Assembly (NCBI RefSeq): GCF_963668385.1
Contig: NZ_OY764327.1
Coordinates: 310,001 to 374,000 of the forward strand
Source: an uncultured Carboxylicivirga sp.
GTDB taxonomy: Bacteria > Bacteroidota > Bacteroidia > Bacteroidales > Marinilabiliaceae
Direction of reading: 5' to 3'
DNA: 64,000 nucleotides
Shown: positions 1 to 8,268 of the stretch, in pieces
How positions within the stretch are numbered: the stretch's first letter is position 1
Layout of the letters: each line of letters starts with the position of its first letter
Notes under the pieces: generated by a model
What the model was told of the DNA's origin: nothing
Databases searched by the model: none
What the model saw: only the letters and a program-made list of their open reading frames with translations
Translations under genes and position numbers: made by a program

Positions 1-378
1 CTAGTTAAATCGGAAGATTTGAAAGGAAAAGTTATTTATGTTGATGTTTGGGCAACCTGGTGCGGCCCCTGTAAAGGTGAAATACCTCACTTAAAAGCCA
101 TGGAAGAAGAATTGCATGATTTAGACATTGCTTTTGTAAGTATCTCGGTTGATAATGATAAAAGCGCATGGGAGAAAATGGTAGCTGATAAAGAGTTAAA
201 AGGATATCAACTTTTTGCTCCTAATGACTGGAATTCTGAGATTATCAAAAATTATGCCATCAGAGGTATTCCTCGTTTTATAATGATTGATAAAGAAGGC
301 AAATTGGTTGATGCCAATGCCAGTCGTCCTTCAAACCCTGAAACCAAAGATAAATTGATTGAATTGGCAAATAGCTAA
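1..378 (+). CDS. Thioredoxin-like (TlpA/ResA type) protein, 3' part only
   Basis: The reading frame is open from base 1, so the gene starts upstream of the window and only its last 125 codons are visible. The fragment holds the redox core of a thioredoxin fold: VDVWATWCGPCKGE with a CxxC motif, then the cis-Pro region GIPRFIMID. In Bacteroidota such C-terminal domains usually follow a DUF4369 or similar N-terminal domain and a signal peptide or lipoprotein anchor, and act in periplasmic disulfide chemistry; that part is outside the window. A strong hairpin terminator follows the stop codon, so this is the last gene of its transcript. The family call is firm; the specific substrate is unknown. 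Confidence 0.85.
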   Translation, partial: LVKSEDLKGKVIYVDVWATWCGPCKGEIPHLKAMEEELHDLDIAFVSISVDNDKSAWEKMVADKELKGYQLFAPNDWNSEIIKNYAIRGIPRFIMIDKEGKLVDANASRPSNPETKDKLIELANS

Positions 379-401
379 AATCCTTATAGTAAACTATTTC
401 A

Positions 402-430
402 AACCTGACTTTAAAAGTCAGGTTTTTTTA
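402..430 (+). terminator. Rho-independent terminator after the thioredoxin-like gene
   Basis: AACCTGACTTT pairs with AAAGTCAGGTT and is followed by a run of T. It lies about 24 bp after the stop codon at 378. Confidence 0.85.
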
Positions 431-518
431 TGCCAATAAACCACCCATTAATAAAGGGTTTTGATACAAAACAGCAGCTCAAAATCAGAAGCATAACAAA
501 CATTTTAGCTCAAATAAC

Positions 519-549
519 TTGCAGTTTTTAAAAATGGCTCATACTTTTG
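519..549 (+). promoter_or_regulatory. Promoter of the TetR/ABC operon
   Basis: TTG at 519-521, 20 bp, then TACTTTTG at 542-549. This matches the Bacteroidota housekeeping promoter (-33 TTG, -7 TAnnTTTG). The TetR-type operator begins inside the -7 box, so repressor binding would block initiation. Confidence 0.7.
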
Positions 550-565
550 ACTGAACGTTCAGTCA
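548..565. promoter_or_regulatory. TetR-family operator, 18-bp perfect palindrome
   Basis: TGACTGAACGTTCAGTCA is a perfect inverted repeat with the TGAACGTTCA core common in operators of AcrR-like TetR proteins. It sits 13 bp before the tetR-like start codon and overlaps the -7 box, the usual position for autorepression. Confidence 0.85.
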
Positions 566-578
566 CTTTAAAAGCATT

Positions 579-1172
579 ATGTCACCTCGAACCGATATAC
601 AAAACGAAAAAATACGCGAAGAACGCAAGCAACAAATCATGAATGTGGCACTCGAAGTAATTGCTGCAAATGGTTTTGCCAACTCCTCTATTTCGCGAAT
701 CGCAAGCAAAGCAGGTATCTCAAAAGGACTTCTTTACAATTATTTCGAAAGTAAAGAAGATTTGGTCATTAGCATTATGCTTGAGGGCTTTAAGCAATTT
801 ACTTCAGCTTTTGATACTAATCATGATGGCACACTCACTGAAGAAGAAATGCATTCTTTTATCAACCAGTCATTCATTATGCTGAAAAAAAAACTGCCCT
901 TTTGGCGTATGTATTTTATGGTCGTTCTTCAGCCCGATGTTTATGCAATAATAACACCTCATCTCGAAGCAACATTACAGCCCTTTTATGAGATAGCCAT
1001 TCACTATTTCAGCAATCAGGGTTATGCCGATCCTGTTACAGAGGTACGCTTTTTTGCAGCTATAATGGATGGCGTAGGGCTACATTTTATTCTCGATCCT
1101 GAGAATTTTCCATTAGAAGGAGTGAAACAGAAAATACATCAAATATTCGCATCAAAAAATAAAACTACTTAA
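579..1172 (+). CDS. TetR/AcrR-family regulator with an EF-hand-like loop
   Basis: A 197-residue protein. Residues 15-60 form a typical TetR helix-turn-helix (ALEVIAANGFANSSISRIASKAGISKGLLYNYFESKEDL). The ligand domain is divergent, as is normal for the family, but contains DTNHDGTLTEEE at residues 79-90. This matches the 12-residue EF-hand calcium loop exactly (D1, N3, D5, G6, L8, E12) and is flanked by likely helices. The gene starts the operon, 12 bp before the LolA-like gene, and directly follows its own promoter and palindromic operator, so it probably represses the whole operon. The TetR assignment is certain; calcium binding is inferred from the motif alone. Confidence 0.92.
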   Translation: MSPRTDIQNEKIREERKQQIMNVALEVIAANGFANSSISRIASKAGISKGLLYNYFESKEDLVISIMLEGFKQFTSAFDTNHDGTLTEEEMHSFINQSFIMLKKKLPFWRMYFMVVLQPDVYAIITPHLEATLQPFYEIAIHYFSNQGYADPVTEVRFFAAIMDGVGLHFILDPENFPLEGVKQKIHQIFASKNKTT

Positions 1173-1183
1173 AGCACACGCTT

Positions 1184-1945
1184 ATGTCAACTATCAAACC
1201 ACTAAAAACGCTACTACTAACCTTCATTTTATCAGTTTCTGCTTCATTACAGGCTCAGAACGCAAAAGAGATTGTAAAGAAGGCTGATGATAAGATGGAG
1301 GGTGAAGAATCCAGCATTTCAGTTATGTCGATGACCATTAAACGGCCAACCTACGAGCGAAACCTGGCATTTAAAAACTGGACTAAAGGCAATAAAAATG
1401 CCCTGACATTGGTAACTGCCCCTGCTCAGGAAAAAGGCCAAACTTTTTTAAAACGCGATCGTGAAATGTGGAACTGGAATCCGCGAATATCGCGAATGAT
1501 AAAACTTCCACCATCCATGATGTCGCAAGGTTGGATGGGATCGGATTATACTAATGATGATGCCCTGAAAAAATCATCCATTGTTGACGATTATAATCAC
1601 ACTTTACTAGGTGAAGAAGAAATTGATGATCAGCTTTGTTATCATATCCAACTGGTTCCAACCGAAGAAGCTGCAGTGGTTTGGGGTAAAGTTATCATGT
1701 GGATTACCAAAGACGAGTATCTGCAGATGAAGGTGGAATATTACGATGAAGATGAGTTTTTGGTTAAGACAGAACTGGCCCATAACATTACAACTATTGG
1801 TGGACGAATTTTGCCATCTCAGTTTGAGATAATTCCTGCTGACAAACCCAACCAGCGTACTATTATCAACATTGAGAGTATTGAATTCAATGTTCCGATT
1901 AATGACAATTTCTTCTCGCAACAGAATATGAAACGTATTCGCTAA
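1184..1945 (+). CDS. Outer-membrane lipoprotein-sorting (LolA-like) protein
   Basis: A 253-residue protein with a Sec signal peptide (residues 1-24, ending SLQAQ). The mature part resembles the LolA-like 'outer membrane lipoprotein-sorting protein' family (PF17131 type), including WNWNPRISRMIKLPPSMMSQGWMGSDYTNDD and the strand-rich region around WGKVIMWITKDEYLQMKVEYYDED. These proteins are periplasmic and have an unclosed beta-barrel that can hold acyl chains. It sits between the TetR regulator and two FtsX-type permeases, so it probably receives a lipid or lipoprotein extracted by the ABC transporter. It is not the housekeeping LolA, which has a different sequence signature. Confidence 0.85.
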   Translation: MSTIKPLKTLLLTFILSVSASLQAQNAKEIVKKADDKMEGEESSISVMSMTIKRPTYERNLAFKNWTKGNKNALTLVTAPAQEKGQTFLKRDREMWNWNPRISRMIKLPPSMMSQGWMGSDYTNDDALKKSSIVDDYNHTLLGEEEIDDQLCYHIQLVPTEEAAVVWGKVIMWITKDEYLQMKVEYYDEDEFLVKTELAHNITTIGGRILPSQFEIIPADKPNQRTIINIESIEFNVPINDNFFSQQNMKRIR

Positions 1946-1963
1946 TCAATTAAATATCGAACA

Positions 1964-3187
1964 ATGGCAAACAGCGAATTAAAACTGGCCTGGCGCAATA
2001 TATGGCGCAACAAGCGAAGGACATTGATTACTGTAGCATCCATCTTTTTTGGTGTGATACTAAGTACACTAATGACTTCGATGCAAGATGGAACCTACTC
2101 TAAAATGATAGATAATGTAGTGAGCTTTTATTCGGGTTACATTCAAATCCATCACCCCGATTATTGGGAAACCAAATCGATTGATGACTTATTTGTACCC
2201 ACCGATTCTTTATTAGAAAAAGTTGCCAAAACCAAAGATGTCGAATTGATTATTCCCCGCATGGAATCATTCGCTCTGATGTCGTATGGTAATAATACCA
2301 AAGGAGGCATGTTGATTGGTATTGATCCCGAAAAAGAAAATGAACTTACTCGTCTGGCTCATTGGGTAAGCAAAGGAAAATACCTCAATCAACACGACGA
2401 TGGAATATTAATGGCAGTGAATTTGGCAAAAGCTCTGAATGTTCAATTGGGCGACACATTAGCTCTTATAAGCCAGGGGCATCACGGATACAGTGCTGCC
2501 GGTCTTTTCCCTGTGGTCGGTATACTTGAATTCCCCTTCCCTACAATGAATAATTTTGGAACATACATCACACTCGATAAAGCTCGTGAGTTCTTTTCAG
2601 CCCCCGGAATGGTAACCAGTTTAGTTTTAACGGTTGATGATTACGATGATGTTTATCCTGTGAAACATCATCTGGAAGCCAATATCGGTGATAATTATTC
2701 GGTGATGACCTGGGATGAAATGGATCCGGTAACCAAGCAAATGATTGAAGGGGATAAAGGACAAGGCCTCATTATGAAAGGGATTCTTTACATTTTAATT
2801 GGCTTTGGAGTTTTCTCAACAGTAATTATGATGATAGCCGAACGCAGGAAAGAACTTGGTGTAATGATTGCCGTTGGCATGAATAAGCTAAAGCTAGCCA
2901 AAGTGCTTGTTTACGAAACCATATTAATTGGCATCGTAGGAGTAGCTGCCGGATTTGCCGTTAGCGTTCCTCTGGTCTGGGCATTGGTAAAAAGCCCGAT
3001 TCCACTCAGTGGCGAAGTTGCAGAAGTTTACGAACAGTTTGGAATGGAACCCGCTATTTATTTTGGAAACGATCCAATGGTTTTCGAAGGACAAATACTG
3101 ATTGTTTTTGCCATCACCTTACTGGTTTCCATCTATCCCTTAAGCAAGATTTTACGATTACAGGTAAGCAAAGCACTTCGTTCATAA
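1964..3187 (+). CDS. ABC transporter permease, FtsX/MacB/LolC type (first)
   Basis: A 407-residue protein with the MacB-like layout. There is one N-terminal membrane helix (about residues 20-42, after AWRNIWRNKRRTLITVAS), a large periplasmic domain, then three C-terminal helices (about 268-290, 315-345 and 370-395). The FtsX signature AERRKELGVMIAVGMNKLKLAKVLVYE is present. Such permeases do not move substrate through the membrane; they transmit ATP-driven motion to periplasmic partners, as in LolCDE and MacB. The next gene encodes a second, related permease, so the transporter is probably a heterodimer. It lies 18 bp after the LolA-like gene. Confidence 0.9.
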   Translation: MANSELKLAWRNIWRNKRRTLITVASIFFGVILSTLMTSMQDGTYSKMIDNVVSFYSGYIQIHHPDYWETKSIDDLFVPTDSLLEKVAKTKDVELIIPRMESFALMSYGNNTKGGMLIGIDPEKENELTRLAHWVSKGKYLNQHDDGILMAVNLAKALNVQLGDTLALISQGHHGYSAAGLFPVVGILEFPFPTMNNFGTYITLDKAREFFSAPGMVTSLVLTVDDYDDVYPVKHHLEANIGDNYSVMTWDEMDPVTKQMIEGDKGQGLIMKGILYILIGFGVFSTVIMMIAERRKELGVMIAVGMNKLKLAKVLVYETILIGIVGVAAGFAVSVPLVWALVKSPIPLSGEVAEVYEQFGMEPAIYFGNDPMVFEGQILIVFAITLLVSIYPLSKILRLQVSKALRS

Positions 3188-3206
3188 CCCTTTAAAACCA
3201 TAAATT

Positions 3207-4427
3207 ATGATACTATCCATATCCTGGCGAAATGTCTGGCGAAGTAAAACCCGAAGTGTGGTGATACTCTTAGCCATCGCTTTAGGAATCTTTACTGGTA
3301 TATTTAACTATGCTTTTTATAACGGAATGGCCATACAACGTATCAATTCCGCCATCTCAACCGAAGCTTCACATATTCAGCTTCATCAAAAAGGCTATCT
3401 TGAAGAACCTACTGAGAAAAATTACATCGAAAACGCTACCTCACTGGCCTTTAATATTACCAAAGACGATTCGGTTCAGGCAGCTTGTTCACGTTTTATT
3501 GTTCAAGGGATGATTCAGTCTCCAACAACTTCATCTGGCATTAAAATAATGGGTGTCGATCCAACAGTAGAATCAATGGTTACCAACCTGCACACCAAAA
3601 TTATTGATGGTACCTATTTCGAAGGAATTAAACGCAACCCCGTTGTAATTGGGCAAAAATTGGCTGATAAGCTGAAGCTAAAAGTACGATCTAAAGTAGT
3701 AATTACTTTTGCTGATGCTTCGGGTTATATCTCAGGAGCTTCATTCAGGGTAGCTGGCATTTATCAGACATCCAACAACATGTACGACCAAACCAATATT
3801 TTTGTAAGAGTTGATGATTTAACTTCGTTGTATGGTGTCGACTCAAATGCAGGTCATGAAATTGCTGTATTATTAAATCATTCTGATAATGTGCCGGCAG
3901 TTTTGCAGAGCTTCAAGGACGAATATTCTCAATACGATGTAAAAGAGTGGCGTCAAATCATGCCTGAAGTCTCTATGCTGGAATCAAGCTTAGACATTTC
4001 CATGTACATCTTTATGATTATCATTCTTTTGGCACTTACTTTCGGCATTATCAACACCATGCTGATGGCCGTATTGGAACGAACCAAAGAATTGGGGATG
4101 CTAATGTCCATTGGGATGAATAAAGCGCGTGTGTTTAAAATGATAATGATCGAAACCGTATTTCTATCATTGATTGGCGGCGTGGTTGGAATCATTATGG
4201 GGGCTGCTGTAACTCTCGCAACCGCCAACTCTGGTATCGATATTTCAGTTGTATCAGAAGGATTCGGTGCCATGGGCTACGATTCCATTGTTTATCCTGT
4301 ATTGAAGATTAAAAATGTGATTGATGTTGTGATAATGGTATTTATCACAGGAATGTTGGCGGCCATCTACCCAGCCCTTAAGGCTCTTAAATTAAAACCA
4401 GCAGAAGCTATTCGTATCGACATGTAA
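3207..4427 (+). CDS. ABC transporter permease, FtsX/MacB/LolC type (second)
   Basis: A 406-residue paralogue of the upstream permease with the same layout: an N-terminal helix after ISWRNVWRSKTRSVVILLA, a periplasmic domain, and the core MLMAVLERTKELGMLMSIGMNKARVFKMIMIETVFL followed by the last helices. The C-terminus ends LKALKLKPAEAIRIDM, a typical FtsX-family tail. It is separated by 19 bp from the first permease and 20 bp from the ATPase gene, so the three proteins very likely form one complex of the LolCDE type. Confidence 0.9.
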   Translation: MILSISWRNVWRSKTRSVVILLAIALGIFTGIFNYAFYNGMAIQRINSAISTEASHIQLHQKGYLEEPTEKNYIENATSLAFNITKDDSVQAACSRFIVQGMIQSPTTSSGIKIMGVDPTVESMVTNLHTKIIDGTYFEGIKRNPVVIGQKLADKLKLKVRSKVVITFADASGYISGASFRVAGIYQTSNNMYDQTNIFVRVDDLTSLYGVDSNAGHEIAVLLNHSDNVPAVLQSFKDEYSQYDVKEWRQIMPEVSMLESSLDISMYIFMIIILLALTFGIINTMLMAVLERTKELGMLMSIGMNKARVFKMIMIETVFLSLIGGVVGIIMGAAVTLATANSGIDISVVSEGFGAMGYDSIVYPVLKIKNVIDVVIMVFITGMLAAIYPALKALKLKPAEAIRIDM

Positions 4428-4447
4428 AACACTAAAATCCAAACACA

Positions 4448-5134
4448 ATGAATGTAATTGAAGTAAAAAAACTGACTAAGATATATAACGATTCAGAAGT
4501 AAAAGTACATGCTGTACAAGGTATCGATCTTGAAATTCAAGAGGGTGAATTTACCGCAATTGTTGGGCCATCAGGATGTGGAAAAACCACCTTTCTGAAT
4601 ATGTTGGGAGGACTGGATCAACCTACCGAAGGAACCATCCGAATTGGTAACACTATGGTAAACGAACTACATTCATCCGAATTAATTGATTTCAGACTGC
4701 ACAATATTGGTTTTGTTTTTCAGGCTTATAACCTGATACCTGTTTTAACCGCCAAAGAGAATGTGGAGTTTATTATGCAACTGCAAGGGCGAAAAAAGGA
4801 AGAGCGAGATCAAAGAGCAATTAGCTTGTTAACCGAAGTGGGGTTGGGTGATCGCATTGACGCACGACCATCACGACTCTCTGGAGGTCAGCAACAACGC
4901 GTGGCAGTAGCACGAGCCTTAGCCTCCAAACCTAAATTTGTTTTGGCTGATGAACCCACAGCCAATCTCGATTCTACTTCAACAGAAACCTTGCTTGATA
5001 TTATGGAAAAGTTGAATCGCGAAGAAAATATCACATTCATATTCAGCACTCATGATGCACGTGTGGTGAATAAAGCACGTCGTGTTATACAGCTCGAAGA
5101 CGGTAAAATCATTAAAGACGAACGTAAAGGCTAA
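4448..5134 (+). CDS. ABC transporter ATP-binding protein, LolD/MacB type
   Basis: A 228-residue nucleotide-binding subunit. Visible motifs are Walker A GPSGCGKTT (about residues 39-47), Q-loop FVFQAYNLIPVLT, signature LSGGQQQRVAVARAL, Walker B KFVLADEPTANLD and H-loop FSTHD. Length and motifs match the LolD/MacB-N/FtsE group. It directly follows the two permease genes and would energise them from the cytoplasm. A GGAACGGTTCT palindrome follows the gene before the outer-membrane gene. Confidence 0.93.
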   Translation: MNVIEVKKLTKIYNDSEVKVHAVQGIDLEIQEGEFTAIVGPSGCGKTTFLNMLGGLDQPTEGTIRIGNTMVNELHSSELIDFRLHNIGFVFQAYNLIPVLTAKENVEFIMQLQGRKKEERDQRAISLLTEVGLGDRIDARPSRLSGGQQQRVAVARALASKPKFVLADEPTANLDSTSTETLLDIMEKLNREENITFIFSTHDARVVNKARRVIQLEDGKIIKDERKG

Positions 5135-5148
5135 TTTCTACTATGCTT

Positions 5149-5196
5149 TATGGAACGGTTCTTTATCTGAAGCTTATAAATAAGAACCGTTCCATA
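5149..5196. repeat. GGAACGGTTCT palindrome, copy 1
   Basis: TATGGAACGGTTCTT (5149-5163) pairs perfectly with its complement at 5182-5196 around an 18-nt loop. The same arms recur at 38383-38426 and 61403-61445 with unrelated loops. No T-run follows, so it is not a standard terminator. Confidence 0.8.
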
Positions 5197-5214
5197 GACA
5201 TAAATTATTGAATC

Positions 5215-6456
5215 ATGTTACAACCTAAATTAAAAATACTCATATTACTGTTAACCCTGATTCCATCAGTTGCTTCGGCTCAATTCGGCGATTCGGATAA
5301 AAAGCTGGTGATAAATGGCTACCTGGTAAATATGCAATCGGTTTCCATATCAAAGATCCCCTTTGAAGTTCCTGATTCGCTTGATTTTTTAAAGCGTGGC
5401 GATAACAACATATATATCACTGATATTTATTTTCAAAACCGCTTAAACCTGTTTTGGTATGCCAGCGACAAACTCACCATTTCAGCACAAATGCGAAACC
5501 GTTTGATGGTGGGCGATCAAATGCGATTGGATTATACTCAACAATTAGAGAATAGCTTTGAAAAGAATGGTAATTTCTTCAATCCTTCGTGGAACCTGGC
5601 TGTTGGTAACAGTTACATACTTAATATGGCTTTCGATCGTATTTATGCCGAGTATTCATCGGGTAACTTGGACCTGACTGTTGGTAAACAACGTATCAAT
5701 TGGGGAAAAACCTTTGCATTTAACCCTAACGACATGTTCAATACCTACTCTTATTTCGACTTCGACTACGAGGAAAAACCAGGTACAGATGCATTTCGAG
5801 CCATGTATTATACAGGTGCCACATCCTCCATTGAGTTTGCCGCTAACATCGATAGCGCTTCACAGGTTTCGGCAGCTGTAAAATGGAATGCCAACATTTG
5901 GAACTACGATTTTCAGTTTATAGGTGGAACATTAAAAGGAGAAGATCTGGCTTTGGGTTTTGGCTGGTCGGGATATGTAAAAAACTCAAGCTGGCGGGGT
6001 GAGTTAGCCTGGTACCAACCCTTCGAAAATTTTGCTGATACATCAGGCGTCATCATGTTATCAACAGGAATGGATTATTCCATCGGATCAAAATGGACAG
6101 TTCAGGGAGAAGCGATGGTGGCCAAATTACCCAAAGGAAAAGAAATTGTATTTTTCGATGCCTATGCACCACCACAATCAGTTAAAGATCTTGCCACCTC
6201 TCCCTTTCAATTACTTGGAAGTGTAATGTTTCAAGCAAGCCCATTATCAACACTTTCGCTGTCAAGCATATGGTATCCACATCCTGATATAAAAGGAATT
6301 TTTCTGGGGCCATCATGGACATACAGTGTAGCCGATAATTTTAGTGCATCGTTGTATTGGCAGTATTTTCATGGTAATTTTCCAAACAGCATTACGGGAG
6401 AGATAAGTAACCAGAGTGTTAACTCAGGTTTTCTTCGACTGAAATACAGCTTTTAA
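5215..6456 (+). CDS. Probable outer-membrane beta-barrel protein
   Basis: A 413-residue protein with a signal peptide (LLLTLIPSVASAQ, cleavage near residue 23). The mature sequence is a series of alternating aromatic strands (RLNLFWYASDKLTISAQMRNRLM, LDLTVGKQRINWGK, ASLYWQYFHGNF) and ends in phenylalanine (LRLKYSF), as expected for a BAM-inserted barrel. The GKQRINWGKTFAFNPND region resembles DUF1302- and porin-like proteins, but I cannot name the family with confidence. It is the last gene of the TetR operon, 80 bp after the ATPase, and may be the outer-membrane end of the system. It meets the convergent sensor-kinase gene with no spacer; the two stop codons are adjacent. Confidence 0.75.
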   Translation: MLQPKLKILILLLTLIPSVASAQFGDSDKKLVINGYLVNMQSVSISKIPFEVPDSLDFLKRGDNNIYITDIYFQNRLNLFWYASDKLTISAQMRNRLMVGDQMRLDYTQQLENSFEKNGNFFNPSWNLAVGNSYILNMAFDRIYAEYSSGNLDLTVGKQRINWGKTFAFNPNDMFNTYSYFDFDYEEKPGTDAFRAMYYTGATSSIEFAANIDSASQVSAAVKWNANIWNYDFQFIGGTLKGEDLALGFGWSGYVKNSSWRGELAWYQPFENFADTSGVIMLSTGMDYSIGSKWTVQGEAMVAKLPKGKEIVFFDAYAPPQSVKDLATSPFQLLGSVMFQASPLSTLSLSSIWYPHPDIKGIFLGPSWTYSVADNFSASLYWQYFHGNFPNSITGEISNQSVNSGFLRLKYSF

Positions 6457-8268
6457 TTAAGCTAATGTATAGGGTATAGTACAGGCAAAAGAGGTTCCTT
6501 TTCTTGAAGAATTAATCAAACGGAGATCTCCATTTAACATTTCAACCAAATTTCTACAAATTGCTAAACCTAAACCTGTACCGGGTATACTAAAAGTCTT
6601 TTTATCTTTAACTTGAACAAATCGTTCGAATATTTTTTGATGAAATTTTTCCGGAATACCAATACCTGTATCAGAAATAATGAATTGGAGATCATTACTT
6701 TCCAACAATTCAACAGAAACAGAAACACTTCCTTTTTGAGTGAATTTGATTGAATTATTCAATAGATTCGATAAAATTTGTCGGAGTTTCACTTCATCAG
6801 TTACAATTGCCTTTTCAAACAAAAAATCTGGTATATCAAACTGAATAGCGATATGTTCCTTCTTATAATTATATAAAAGAGAATGAATATTTGCCTCTAA
6901 ATTACGAAGTAATTCTCCTACATTGCATAAAGCCAAACTAGGCTTAATAAATCCGGCTTCGAGTTTTGAAAAATCAACTAAATCATTTATTAAATTAAGC
7001 AGATGAACGCTATTATTAAGGATAATACCTGCAAAATCTTTGACCTCAAGCATAGTTAATGTATCTTCTTTCAATAACTCAGCAAAACCCGATATGGCAT
7101 TTAAAGGGGTTCTGATTTCATGACTCATATTAGCCAAAAAAGAAGATTTTAAACGATCTGATTCTTCTGCTTTCTCTTTGGCTTCAATTAAATCTTTCTC
7201 AATTTTCTTTCGTTCGGTGATATCGCGCCCAATTGACAAAACCACTTTTTTATCATTCAGAGTAAACAGATGAGAACTCACTTCTACAGGAAAAGTAATA
7301 CCATCCTTTCGCTGATGAATGACTTCAACCTTACTGGTTTTTATCTCTTCTAATTTTTGTAGAAATGCTTTCAATTCACTCTGCATCCCATTTTCCATTA
7401 AGTCAACCGGCGTCATTTTCATAAAATCGCTACGCGAATAACCAGTCATATTTTGTGCAGCCTGATTGACTTCCATACATTTTTTGATATTTAGCTTATC
7501 ATCTAATTCCCATAAATAAATTGCATCATTAGCCTGATTAAAAAGCTGACGAAATTTTTCTTTTTCTATTTGTAATTCAAGATTTGTATTCTGATTAGTC
7601 TGTATTTCTTTGAATATCAAATCATTTAATCGAGTAAGTTCCGATGTGCGCTTTTTGACTTTTCGCTCTAATGACTCATTTAGTTTTTTCAATTGCAAGA
7701 TTAGCCCCAATCGTTCCCATTTCTCTGATACGATTTTAACGAACTGATGAAAAATAAATAAATCGTTAAAAACTCCATTATCCTTTAAATCGCTTACAAA
7801 AACAAACACTCCGCTGTTAATGGTATGATTATGAAAGGTAATAAACACAGCTTCATTAGGAGTAAAATAATTAACTGGAGGTACTTTAAAATCATCTTTA
7901 TCGTCGCCTTGACATGATATACGCAAAAATCCTTCAGATTTAAGACTGTTAATTATTTTTTTACTTATAACAGGTTTAACAGGCAGTATTTCATCAATAT
8001 CAAAAGCACAATAGTTTCCTATTACATTATATTTTCTTGGAGTAATTTCAATACAATAACACAAAGGTACTCCTTTCAATATTGATACCTTCTCAAGCAG
8101 CGCCTCAAGCAACTCTTTGTCGTCATTTATTGAATCAAAACTTTCGGAAATAAAATTCAAAAGAATTGTTTCTTCAACATGTTCCGAAAGAGCGTTATTC
8201 TCCCTTTCGAGATATGCGATCTTCTCTTTGAGTTCTTCTATTTTAATTTTTCTATTATCCCCTTGCAT
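6457..8268 (-). CDS. GAF/PAS sensor histidine kinase
   Basis: A 603-residue protein without predicted membrane helices. An N-terminal coiled coil (residues 5-25) is followed by a GAF-like region (about 30-195), a second coiled coil (about 195-235), a PAS domain (about 238-355, with a PAC-like VVLSIGRDITERKK tail), the HisKA helix with FLANMSHEIRTPLN (phosphoacceptor about H383), and a HATPase_c domain with N box SNLLNNSIKFT, G1 DTGIGIPEKF and G2 GTGLGLAICRNL. There is no receiver domain, so a separate response regulator is needed and none is adjacent. Its start overlaps the end of the hydrolase gene by 14 bp, indicating translational coupling and a likely functional link. Confidence 0.92.
   Translation of the reverse strand: MQGDNRKIKIEELKEKIAYLERENNALSEHVEETILLNFISESFDSINDDKELLEALLEKVSILKGVPLCYCIEITPRKYNVIGNYCAFDIDEILPVKPVISKKIINSLKSEGFLRISCQGDDKDDFKVPPVNYFTPNEAVFITFHNHTINSGVFVFVSDLKDNGVFNDLFIFHQFVKIVSEKWERLGLILQLKKLNESLERKVKKRTSELTRLNDLIFKEIQTNQNTNLELQIEKEKFRQLFNQANDAIYLWELDDKLNIKKCMEVNQAAQNMTGYSRSDFMKMTPVDLMENGMQSELKAFLQKLEEIKTSKVEVIHQRKDGITFPVEVSSHLFTLNDKKVVLSIGRDITERKKIEKDLIEAKEKAEESDRLKSSFLANMSHEIRTPLNAISGFAELLKEDTLTMLEVKDFAGIILNNSVHLLNLINDLVDFSKLEAGFIKPSLALCNVGELLRNLEANIHSLLYNYKKEHIAIQFDIPDFLFEKAIVTDEVKLRQILSNLLNNSIKFTQKGSVSVSVELLESNDLQFIISDTGIGIPEKFHQKIFERFVQVKDKKTFSIPGTGLGLAICRNLVEMLNGDLRLINSSRKGTSFACTIPYTLA

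Noticed and set aside
5149-5196. Rho-independent terminator after the ABC ATPase gene
   Set aside because: The stem is strong, but no T-run follows on either strand, and the same arms recur at two other operon-internal positions.
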